A DNA stretch of 64,000 nt from Acanthaster planci (taxonomy: Eukaryota > Echinodermata > Asteroidea > Valvatida > Acanthasteridae). How positions within the stretch are numbered: position 1 is the first letter of the stretch; every line of letters starts with the position of its first letter. The stretch lies in the NCBI RefSeq assembly GCF_001949145.1, contig NW_019091610.1, positions 108,045 through 172,044 on the forward strand, read 5' to 3'. Positions 32,666 through 43,149 of the stretch are shown here, piece by piece. A program made the translations under genes and the position numbers. The notes beneath the pieces are model-generated. The model did no database searches. It was not told where the DNA came from and was given only the letters and a program-made list of their open reading frames with translations.

Positions 32666-34031
32666 GCTCATGAACTGTCCTCCCCCTTTTTAATTTTTTT
32701 ACTAACATCTTTCCTGACATAATGCAGCATATTGCACTGTTGACTTGCATGTATCTGTTCTCCAAGTACATTCAAGTTTATTTTCTGTCAAAGTTTTTCT
32801 CGATTTGTTTTGAGTAGAAATGCAAATGGTATGATTGGCCTTCCAAAGCATGCATGGTATTTGATGCTACATAGAAAAGCAGATAAAATGACCACTGACA
32901 ATGTAACTTTTAAAATGCTTCCGAGAGTGATTTTTTAAAACATAACGAATTCTCACTTCATATGAACAAAGTATGGTATTGTGATATGTACACTGTAACT
33001 TGCAGCTTGTTATATGTACAAATCATGGATGGCAGTGCAAGTAAAAACAAAACAGTCACAACAAACATGGACATTAAGAGTTAAAGGAAGGGTTTACATT
33101 GCCTTGGAAAATAACCTGAATTTTCTGCAGCCTTTGTACATGTGAATAGCGGGCGAGAATTTTGAATTGATACAACATGTCACAAGTAGGCAGTTTAGAG
33201 AATATTCGCATTTGATACTTAATCAGTGGAGTGATCACTGAAGCGACCAATCCAAGTACTTTCCAGTCCCTAAAGTCACAATTTGGGGGTCAGTTCCAAC
33301 AGAAAATTATGTTTCATATTGTAACTCATCCACGGTGGTAGTAAACTTCTAGCATCCGTCACGGATCAATGCGTATTGTGCCGGAGTTCTTAAAATGTGG
33401 ATTTGCCAAAGGCACTACATTGATGGGCTGTCATTTGAAAATGTAAACCTGAACAAAGTTTTACTAATCCTCACCTTTGCAATTATTGGTAGAACAAAGT
33501 TTGTATAAATCGGGAGAGCAAACAGCATCAGGAATAGCTCTATTTGTACATTGAAACTGAGCAGTCTGGATGCGGTTAATGAATATGCAAGATTGTTTTG
33601 TCCATGTTTACTAATATGACAATGTACGTGCATATGTATTACGCAAACTTAATGTGGCTAGCAGAGAGTTATTAATTGAATGCTATTTATTCATTGTGGT
33701 GAAATGTGCCAAAATGTACAGCATCTCATGGACGGAAGAGAATTTCTTCTCAAAGTCAATTTTCATTTCTCTCTGGAAATGCAAGTTTCTTCTTATCTTC
33801 ACATTCAGGAACTTTGTGTGGGAATGTCCAAGACAGACATCTTTTCTGTGTTGAAGGGAATTGAGAAAATATTGATCTAAAATGTATGAGGAGGCGTGGG
33901 TTGGGGCTAAGACATAGTTATAAGCATCAACATTCCTAGTCATGAACTTTCATGTAGTGTGTTCCTGCATAGGAGCCAACTGTTACAGAAAATCAGAGTT
34001 GAATCTGTTCTGAGTCTTCTCAAGGAAATGC

Positions 34032-34335
34032 ATGCTCTCCCAAGCCAATGACAAATCTCACAAGCCATTTAGAAGCCATTCACAAGTCAATCACAAGCCA
34101 TTCACAAGTCCACACAAGCTAGTTGAAAGTCCTCAAGCCATTCACAAGTCCTCACAATCCACTCGCAAATCTTCACAAGCCATTCACAAGTCCTCACAAT
34201 CCACTCGCAAATCTTCACAAGCCATTCACAAGTCCTCACAATCCACTCGCAAATCTTCACAAGCCATTCACAAGTCCTCACAATCCACTCGCAAATCTTC
34301 ACAAGCCATTCACAAGTCCTCACAAGCCAATTAGT
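34032..34335. repeat. 42-bp minisatellite (about 4.5 full units plus diverged leader)
   Basis: The unit is CACAAGCCATT, CACAAGTCCT, CACAATCCACT, CGCAAATCTT: four related 10-11-bp sub-blocks. The open frame through it is a by-product of the 42-bp period. The CACAAGTCC core is shared with arrays near 14.8 kb and 60.9 kb. Confidence 0.92.
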
Positions 34336-34871
34336 CATCTAGACCCATGTATTAAAGTAGCTCTTCAAATTAAACATTAACAAAGATTTTTCTCTTGCCC
34401 TGTCACTTGTGACCAGAATTGTGAATGGACAAATTTAGTGACCAACTCAACAACACTGGGGAAAGCAGATGCTGTAAGAGTAAAAAACTCACTTTCAGAA
34501 AAATTCCTTTTTTTTTTCCATAGCTGTGAGAAATTTTCAGTTTTGGACAAATGAGTTAATAGTAAAGGACTCAGTTTTTGATCATTTATGTGTTCTTTCT
34601 GGACAGTGGAAGTGGAACCAGATGTCAGTGTTTCGTTTGAAGTGTACATTTCTGTAAAGATACTAATTTTGTACAAAGATGGCATTACATTTACAATCTG
34701 AAACCTGATGAATGGGTTTTAATGCTTGCCAGACCACACAGATATTTGTGTCAGTCAGACATTGTGGTCGACTGAATTTTTAGCTCTAGGTTTTGTCCAG
34801 TTAGAAAGTTGTTCCTAGAACGGGGACGCCGAAGAAAAAGGCAACAAAATAAGATGTATTGTTTATTAATT

Positions 34872-35126
34872 TATCTTCAGGCAAATTTAAATTCTCAATT
34901 CTGATTGGTCGATCCATGGCAACAAACAGTACGATAAATAACTGTATTGCACAGTTCATGTCAAACCCTGCGTAATGCGCTGGTCTAACTCAACGCATGG
35001 CGCAGTTTTTACGCTAAAAGCAAAACGCACAACTGCAAAATTTACTTTAAATTCAAAGGTGGCGCATTTGCGCACATAGGCCTTCATAACATCTTTAGTG
35101 CACGTCTAGTTTGCTTGAAGATAAAT
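34872..35126. mobile_element. possible TIR element with ATTTATCTTCA termini
   Basis: AATTTATCTTCAGGCAAATT at the left is complementary, with few mismatches, to AGTTTGCTTGAAGATAAATT at about 35109-35128. The enclosed about 215 bp is non-coding. It directly abuts the foldback at 35129-35261. Confidence 0.5.
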
Positions 35127-35128
35127 TC

Positions 35129-35261
35129 GTTACCACGCTTGCGCTCCTGGAACATAGAATAACGTAGTGCGTCTGTCCCGTATACCATGAGGCCGCCTGG
35201 TGGTATACAGAACACAGACGCACTACATAAATCTTTGTTCCAGGAGCGCCCATGTGATAAC
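35129..35261. repeat. 133-bp foldback (long hairpin)
   Basis: Arms of about 60 bp, starting at GCGCTCCTGGAACA and ending TGTTCCAGGAGCGC, enclose almost no loop. Shared blocks include TAGTGCGTCTGT and GTATACCA. Confidence 0.85.
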
Positions 35262-37201
35262 TGAGAGTGGCCAGTTTTGACTTGCACCTGCAGTATTTGT
35301 TACAATGTACCTAGTGAACAGATGTGCTGGGGAAATTGAGCGCTGAAACATTTAATGTTGACTTTTGAATCCAGTGCTCAATACAAGCTCGCTTATTTAT
35401 ACAAGACAATGATGTGTACATGTTGTTTCCAAATTTTTGTTAATTTATATTGAGATTTGTATCTTAATAACTGTCCTCCTATTGGTCATAGCCTATTAGC
35501 ATAAAGCTGTTGACAAAATGCGGCTCAAATGTGTGTGATAAATACACATATCATCCCGCAGAAGACATTTGTGAATTGAACTCGATTGGTGTGTAAAATC
35601 CCTGATTTTGCCGATTACACCTGAAGAATGACGGAAGAATTCACCAGACTAACGCTGCTACTGTCTTAATGTTACTGAGTAAGCTTTGTGCCAGCAACCT
35701 GCTGCTGTGGGATGGTCTGGTGTCCATGACCATTCTCAGCCATCAATCATGGCGAGCGTTGATGGTCTTCTTGACAGACATGTCAACTCTGAAAGAGCTT
35801 GCAACCAAATCACATGACACAGTAGCAGGAATAGTCTGGGGAATCCAAATAATACTGCAATTGTAACTGGTAGACCCGGGGTTCTAGACACTACTCAAAT
35901 AAATTCTAGTCATACCAAACCTTGTCCAAACCTTGAAAATAAGGTCAGAGAAGCCTTAATATGCCTTGCTAAGGCCCAACATGAGCAGAAGATTTCAAGT
36001 GAAAAGGAACTAGCATCCGTGTAGTTCACAAAATGGTTTTCATGAAGCTGTAAAACCCAGCGTTTTTGCCCAGCGAAGGAAATACTTACTTTAGCTTACA
36101 AGCCAAGATATCCCGGAAGGTAGGCCCAAACCAAATGAATTGGCTATGACTTAAAATTATGCACAGGTCTATGATTGTAAGCTGTAGCCATCTTCCATAG
36201 AGATCTGTAATTTCAAGCCTTGGACAATTAATTTGGACATGGCTGTACGCTGCTCATGGCTAGCTGGAAACTGATTTTGCTCCATGTATGAATCGGCTAA
36301 GCAATGTTTTGTACTCCAAACATTTCAGAATTTTAGAATGTTTAAAGTTTTTTCAGACAGAATTGTCCATATTTCAAAGATTATGTATGTGAACAGGTGT
36401 TTTAGATGTGTGAAATATCTTCCTTTTGGTGTGAACTTCAACCTGAGTTTTCAGCTGCTTTTTTTTAAAAAAAAGAGAAATTCTCCTTTGATATAATTTA
36501 CTGGCAAGTCACCAATGCTTCCCGATCTTTTTCACAATTTTATAACCAAACAATTTAATAAAAATGGGACCTTTTCATCACCCTGTTGAGATTCTACAGA
36601 TCTGCCCAAAATTATAGTGAGATGTTACTGTGATGTACACAGTTGTGGGAGGAGTTGTGGGAGGAAATGTGGGAGGTTGTTTATAAAGGTATGTCTTCGG
36701 AGTGTGGTTGCTCCACCATTATGAGAACTAAAAATGTTCATAAACTAATGTTCTGAAGAACAAAAATAATTGTTTAATAAGCCCGCTATAACTTGCCAGA
36801 GAAGTGTACATAGCCTCCAGAGTTGTACATAATTCATAGTTAAAGACATGTACTACGTGTTGACCATCTAATACGCATTCTTATGCACAGGTTCATTAAT
36901 ATTCAACAGGGTGGTTCGTGGCTGCAAGCGTGCCTCATATATATAATTTATGCAAATTTATGCATTTCTGTTTATTTATGTTAACCATTTATATGGTGCT
37001 GTGTATGTTGACTGTTATATCGACGTCGTCAGTGTTAATAAAAGTGTTGAATATGGCACATGGAACGTAATGAATATTAAGACAGGTCTTTTTGTCTGCA
37101 CATGTACTTTATTCAGTAATACATCTGAGGAGTTTTTCTGTGGAACAACACAGGATGGAGTAGTGAACAAAATTTCCAGGAATTTGGAAAGTGCCGTAGG
37201 C

Positions 37202-37793
37202 TATTTTCCAATACTTAACTTCGTCTCCGTCTCAGGCTTCGTCCCCAAAACCAGTCCCCGATTGTGGGCCTGAAGTGTTTAAATAAGCCACTTACGAGTT
37301 AAATCTGAATAATATCTGGTACGCTGTGTTTCTGATTGCACAGAAACGTAACAATTTGAATTCCCCAGACTAAAGACACTGTTACTATACCTCGTGATTT
37401 GGGGCAAGCTTTTGCATAGTGACCACCATCTCTGGAATAGACTGGTTCCCTTTGTGCCATTCTTATCCATTGAAAACAGTGTATTGTTGCAAGGCGTCTC
37501 TTACGTAACTTAGCAAAACCTTGCCCCAAATCATGAGGTACAGCAACAGTGGTTTTTAGCACGGAGAATTCAAGCTTTTATGTTCACGTGAATTTAAATA
37601 ACTCAGTGTACCAGATTTTATTCAAATTTAACCCGCAAATGGCTTATTCAATTGGACTACTGCAGGTTTTGGTTCTCTTGCATCTTATTTGATGTTTTGT
37701 GGCACTATCAGACTACTGCCAGACTAAAAGTCAGGCAGTAAAAAACAGTTGAAGCCCGAGACGGAGCCGAAGTTGAGTATTGGAAAAATGACC
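37202..37793. repeat. nested inverted repeats: outer element with inserted foldback
   Basis: Outer arms at about 37202-37246 and 37750-37793 are complementary (TTTTCCAATACTTAACTTCG with CGTCTCAGGCTTCG versus its inverse). Between them lies the foldback element 37281-37649, a relative of 32371-32665. The arrangement suggests one element inserted into another. Confidence 0.75.
37281..37649. repeat. long foldback element, copy 2
   Basis: Arms of about 140 bp, outer end AATAAGCCACTTACGAGTTA versus its inverse, inner part GAATTCCCCAGACTAAAGAC versus its inverse, enclose about 75 bp. The arms match 32371-32665. Confidence 0.8.
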
Positions 37794-38635
37794 ATACTAT
37801 CAGGTACTTGTTCATGGTAAGCTATGGAGTCAAATGTACTCTGATTAGACTGGTGACAAGTGCAGAATAACAATCACAAAATGAAACACTGAAAGACTGG
37901 TATGGCATTGTGCAAGAAATTTTATCCAAACAAAACTAAACAAACAAGCAATCCAGTCCACAGTATACACATCAGTAATTAGGAAAAAAGGAATTCAACA
38001 AAATGACTGAATTGGTCAACAGCTGAAGTTTATTAAAAAAAAAAAACTATTCTGGGTACAAACTATCATAATTTGCAGTGAGTGCATTGCTGTGATGTAA
38101 AATGAATCCAATGAATGTTTCATTGGGCATTTCCAATGGCTGCCTTTAATGGAAGAAAGCAGAATGTTCCGGCTTGCTTGGAGCGACTCTCAGGGAACAG
38201 TGGCTTCATACAACAATCTTCAAAATGCTTACCAAAATTAGCAGAGGCCATGGAAAATAACCAATCATCGAACTCGTTGAGAGAAATGACCAAAGCACGG
38301 GAGAATTTCGCCTTGGCGGAAGTAAGATTTCTAGCGGCTGACATAATGCCACACAATGTACATAGCTAGTCACTGGCTCCCTGCAGGGACCAAATACATG
38401 AGGACCCCTGAACAGGGAAAATAAAATATTGACAAGGGCGAAATGATTTCCCAGTGAAAATGACCTGATAAATATGTGAACTTTTCACATCCCTTCCTGG
38501 GACTTACACGTGACCTTGTTTTCCTTGAAAATGAAAATAAAGACTACAAAAGCTTGAGCCCAGGAATTATCTTTGCTTTAACGAGCAGGATGTTGCACTA
38601 CACCGTGTTCTCATTATCTGGATTGACGGTATACG

Positions 38636-38845
38636 ACTCTCTCAAATGACATCACTTCCCCACAGATTGCCACATGCATCGGCATTGTTTAACTTCAAAT
38701 TTTCGTGTCGCGCATCGTCAACACACAGGTGTGTGTAGAACACTTGCAGGAACTGTGCAAACACACCTGTGGGTGTTGAATGCACAGCTGTGATTTTCGT
38801 ACCAAGATGGCGTCCCGTGAGAGAGATCTATATTTCGTCACCCAA
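38636..38845 (+). repeat. dispersed repeat, related to 46715-46835 and 26750-26880
   Basis: Shared blocks in order are CTCAAATGACATCACTTCC, CAGATTGCCACATGCATCG, CAACACA...GTGT and GAGAGAGATCTAT. The copy at 46715 keeps the same order; the piece near 26840 shares the AGAGAGATCTATA end. Confidence 0.65.
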
Positions 38846-39130
38846 CTTAAAAAAATTAGTGGCAAGTCACCAGATAGATTCACGTTTTGAGTTGACAGGC
38901 CTGTATGAGAACCCTGCACAATGTAAATCACTACGAAACCGAGAGATTTTCACCCACATACTGTGCATGTATGTCCAATTTACATCAGGATGCCAAATTG
39001 AGTGATACATCACAGCTCAGTCTGCTAAGCCTAACGTTAACTTAAAACTGATTTACTGAGTGAAAAAATGCATCAAGATTCACTTTAAGAGATCCGGTCA
39101 GAAATGTACCAAGTGGCTCAATGACAATTG

Positions 39131-39428
39131 GCCAATAGAACTGATTGTGCCCGCTAAGTCACCTGACCTATAGTGGGTATCGAACATTAACAAACATGGC
39201 GTCCTCCAAAGCAAAGTGCATCACGAGTGTCGTATACCAGAAATAAAGCCAATGGTTGGTTAAAGTACTCAAACTACTGATGGGCCGAGTGCCAAACTGA
39301 ACATCGGCATTAGTTCTGGTACACAGCACCTATGGCACACTTTGCTATAGAAGGGCGCCATGTTCGTTGATCTTTCATACCCACTATAGGTCACGTGACT
39401 TTCCGGGTGCAATCGGTTTATTTTGGGG
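39131..39428. mobile_element. MITE-like element with about 70-bp inverted termini
   Basis: Left AAGTCACCTGACCTATAGTG, GGGTAT and AACATGGCG are complementary to right CGCCATGTT, ATACCC and CACTATAGGTCACGTGACTT. Weaker complementarity extends outwards to about 39131 and 39428. The interior is non-coding. Confidence 0.8.
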
Positions 39429-40536
39429 ACTCATAAAGCCAAATTTTCTAGGCGAAATTTTAGCAAACTTAGCACAGATTTTATACACTGATGATAAGAC
39501 AGGCAATTCATGTACATAAATAACAAAACAAAACAAAAAAAGCCAAGCAAGTGTCCGGCTGAACAGTCATGTGATGTCACAGTGTTTATACTCTGTCTCA
39601 AAGCAACGTGGTCTAGCCAAAATATTTCACCAATTTTGCCTGAACACCTGAAATTTGCGTCCATGGAAATTCTTAGAATCAAGCAAAATCAGTCAGTAAT
39701 CATTCCACACGTGCAAAGCTGGACACACATGAAATCAATCCTACTGGTACTTTTATAGTCTTGAATCAAGGCTTTGTTCCTCATAAGCCACACACAATAA
39801 ACAGTCCACTCCAACAAGAGCTGAGATGGATCTTGCCATCAGTGACTGTGCCTGAGGTTTGCCTTCTACATGGACACTCCATTCCCACCTTGAATCAAGA
39901 CTACTACGTACACATAAACTGTTCCAGGCTGAAATACACCATTTCTCAAACCTTGGCTGTTTTTACCACTAAGCTGTGCCCTGCCAACCGTCCAAACTAT
40001 TCTGTAGCCACGTGATATTAAAACCCAAATTTGAATATTAAAAAATTTGGCCTCGTGTCACATGACAGAATGTGATATTCCTCCAGCAGAAGAGGTCCCT
40101 AAAACGAGAGTTAAGCGCCGGCTACCTGAAACTCAAATTTTTAAAAATGTGAAGAGCTCCAACCTAAAGCTGAACGCAAAGCCACGGTTTGACAAATGTC
40201 TGACAATGTTGTTTTGCATATGACTGGCATTGCCGTGTCGTTTGCTTTAGCAATTCGTCAAATGCAATTTTTTGTACAATTCAATAATAACGTTAGACTT
40301 TGCACAGTATATTATGACGTTAATAAAACAGACTTTTTAGAAGGAAACTTTGGTTCACTTTGTGATTACAATTATGAAAAACAAATTGTTTTCTGCAATG
40401 AGGCCTCCGGATCAGACAAAAACACAGAAGTTTCAAATTACCTCTCTCTTGTGAACCAAAAGCCCCACAGCAATTTGTAACAAACTTCAGTCGGATTCAG
40501 GCTCTTTCAATCAAATTATCAACTCAACGCTCTCCA

Positions 40537-40865
40537 GTGTTGTAACAAGTCATTAAATATTGTGACTTGAGTCGCATCATTAGATCAGGAAGTTGAGTCG
40601 AGTCACTTTGTATAGTCGAGTCAGGTCAAGTACCGAGCTCGAGTCAGTTCGAGTCAAAAGTTTTTGAACAAAATACAATAAATACAATTGATATAAGAGC
40701 AGAGCCGTGAGTCTGATATCAAATATTTTTTAACCCCAAAATTTTGCTTTTAACTTGGACACAGAGACTCGAGTCGAGTCATTTACCCACTGGGACTTGA
40801 GTCAAGTCGAGTCGCCTAAAATTGTGACTCGAGTCAGACTTGAGTCCAGTCACTGACTCGAGTTT
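40537..40865. repeat. GAGTC-rich element with CAGTGTTG left end
   Basis: Many overlapping GACTCGAGTC / GAGTCGAGTC palindromic words occur from 40570 to 40865. The left edge CAGTGTTGTAACAAGTCA resembles hAT-type termini, but I could not find a matching right end or target duplication. Confidence 0.55.
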
Positions 40866-42198
40866 CAGGAGCTTCAGATTTGTTCTGGTGAGGTTCACAG
40901 TTCCTGTTGTTTTGTTCAGAAGCAAGCTGCTTTCTTACAGAGACACTACTGGCATGGGCCTATTGCATCTGTTACAATGTTAACGGGGAGAGCCTGTCGT
41001 GTTGTCTCTTGCCCTCATACTTTGGCGCAGTCCTGCAACAAGAGCATCCTACGGCCGTTTGTACACGTTCAGCTGAAAAACAGCAGGCCTACGATGTACC
41101 TCGTTTGCCTCATTTGCAACAAGTAAGAATGTATTTGTGGGGCCACACATGCTTGCCCTGTTCATGCAGGAGTGCCGGTTTTCAGGCCAAAGCCCTAATT
41201 TCACGCTTCTTCATTGAAACAGATAGGGTAATCTGAGCTTCCCTGCCCTTTCTCAGGCTCTGGGCGAGATTCTGACTAGCATCTCTGATCATGAAACGAA
41301 AGCTTCACCGTTGAAGTGCCTTGTAATTTGAAAATCAAGCCTGTTAAAGTTTGCTCAGAGGCAAGTGTATATGGAGTAAAACCGATGCACGTATTGACAC
41401 TAAAAATAAAAGAACAGAACTACATATATGTAATCATAAATTGAGTAATAAAAAATACGGCGCTAAAAACTAATGCCCACTAGGTGCCTTAAGAAAGTGG
41501 ACCCAAGGTGCTTTCACGTTCTCTCCTGGGACCACACATAGCCCAAGACCCTCTGGACTCCACTTGGGATCAAATTCACACTTTCTGATGGTAATATAGC
41601 TGTACAGCCCTTAGACTTTCTTCCAACCAAGACTTGAAACAATTCGGACTCATGGTGGATCCAGAAGCAAAAGCACTGTCCCCACTCGGGGGGGAGGGGA
41701 TGCATTCTTCTGAAAAAGATGCTCCAGGTACATGTACAGGTACATGTATGTACCCATTCTGCTGAAAAACAATGGTGCGTACTCCATGACCCACACACCA
41801 CCTCCTCACCTTGTTCTCAATGTTTACTGCGCCATCTACCGGTACTTTTCCTGTGTGAGTCCACGTTTACTCAGTTTGACACTTTGTGCAGAATAATTAC
41901 AGTCAAGTGCCTTGCTCAGGGATGCAAGCACCAACTACGAAATCCCTGACGGTGATCAGGTGCGTGCTCAATGTTAGGAGACTTTGTACAGTACATCAGG
42001 CCAACATCAGCATTGCTTGGCCTGTCAATTATTAAGGTTAATTTTAAAAAAGCAGATGTACAGAATGGTATGGGACTAAAAAGAGATAACCTTGTGTTTC
42101 ACTCTCACAATTATGACACACTTTGACACTCGACTCACATCTCTTGGGAAGGAAAACCCCTCTGCCTGGAAATTTCCTTTGGTACATGTAGTTGGTCC

Positions 42199-43149
42199 CT
42201 ACTTGGTTCCTACCACTGACGTCTCCACAGGAACAGTGACAGGGGAGGAGTTGTCATGACTGGTCACCGACATTGTCACAACGTCCATGGGCAGGGTGTT
42301 GGCTGTGGTGTTTATTGGGGCACTTACCTGCTGCGCTCCGTTGGTCGCGACCGATACGGGCGCAGCAGCAGCACCACCCTGGGACAGCTGGAGGGTCTTT
42401 GCCACGAGCGAGGTGGCCGGGACGGAGACCGAGTTGACGGCATTGGTCAGTGGGCTGTTGACCGTGACGGTGCTGGCCGCCCCCTTAAAGCTCCCCAGCG
42501 CCGCGTTGTTGTTGTTGGCCACCGCCTGGGCCACACTGGTAATGAGGCCTGCCGCGTTCATGTTGACGCCTCCAGAGCTGATCCCCGTCACCAGGGCAGC
42601 GTTGGTGGTGGTGATGGGTGAGCCGATGGGCAGGCCGCCCGTGCCATGGTTGCTGTTGAGCTGTGAGGCAGTTGCGGCGGCGCTGGTGGCCGCGCTGGGG
42701 CTGACCAGCGGCGAGGCACCATTGTAGCTCAGATTGGCCAAGTTGACGGTGGGCGGGTTGATGCGCTTCTCCTTCTGTCGGCGGTTACAGAACCACACCC
42801 GCACCACCTCCTTCTCCATACCCAGGGTGTCGGCCAGGATCATGATCTCCTCTGAGGTGGGCTTGGGGTTGTGGATGAACGCCCGCTCTAGCGAGACCCG
42901 GATGTTGGTCTCAATGCTGGTGCGTTTCTTGCGACGCCGGCCCAGTGCGTCCTGCGAGTCCATCCCTGTGCCCCCACCAAGCAGGGATGGGTTGGAGATC
43001 GTGGAATCTGCGTCGTCCAGCCACTTTTGCAGCAGCGGCTTCAACTTACACATGTTCTTGAAGCTCAGGTTCAACGCCTCAAATCTTGATATGGTCGTCT
43101 GACTGAAATCGTTGCCATAAAGCTTCCCCATGGCCAGTCCAACATCACC
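42199..43149 (-). CDS. POU2F-like: POU2F exon 12: second half of POUs, linker, homeodomain, C-terminal tail
   Basis: The acceptor is CTGCCCTAG|GGTGAT. It opens with [20 protein letters not shown], continues through [20 protein letters not shown], a short linker and the homeodomain with recognition helix [14 protein letters not shown]. After INPP comes a tail of about 180 residues rich in Ala, Thr, Val and Ser. Stop at 42199-42201. Having half of POUs, linker, homeodomain and tail in one exon is more compact than vertebrate POU2F genes. Confidence 0.98.
   Translation of the reverse strand, partial: GDVGLAMGKLYGNDFSQTTISRFEALNLSFKNMCKLKPLLQKWLDDADSTISNPSLLGGGTGMDSQDALGRRRKKRTSIETNIRVSLERAFIHNPKPTSEEIMILADTLGMEKEVVRVWFCNRRQKEKRINPPTVNLANLSYNGASPLVSPSAATSAAATASQLNSNHGTGGLPIGSPITTTNAALVTGISSGGVNMNAAGLITSVAQAVANNNNAALGSFKGAASTVTVNSPLTNAVNSVSVPATSLVAKTLQLSQGGAAAAPVSVATNGAQQVSAPINTTANTLPMDVVTMSVTSHDNSSPVTVPVETSVVGTK

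Noticed and set aside
34032-34334. 100-residue open frame of SSQAIHKSSQSTRK-type repeats
   Set aside because: It is a by-product of a 42-bp minisatellite; the other strand is equally open.
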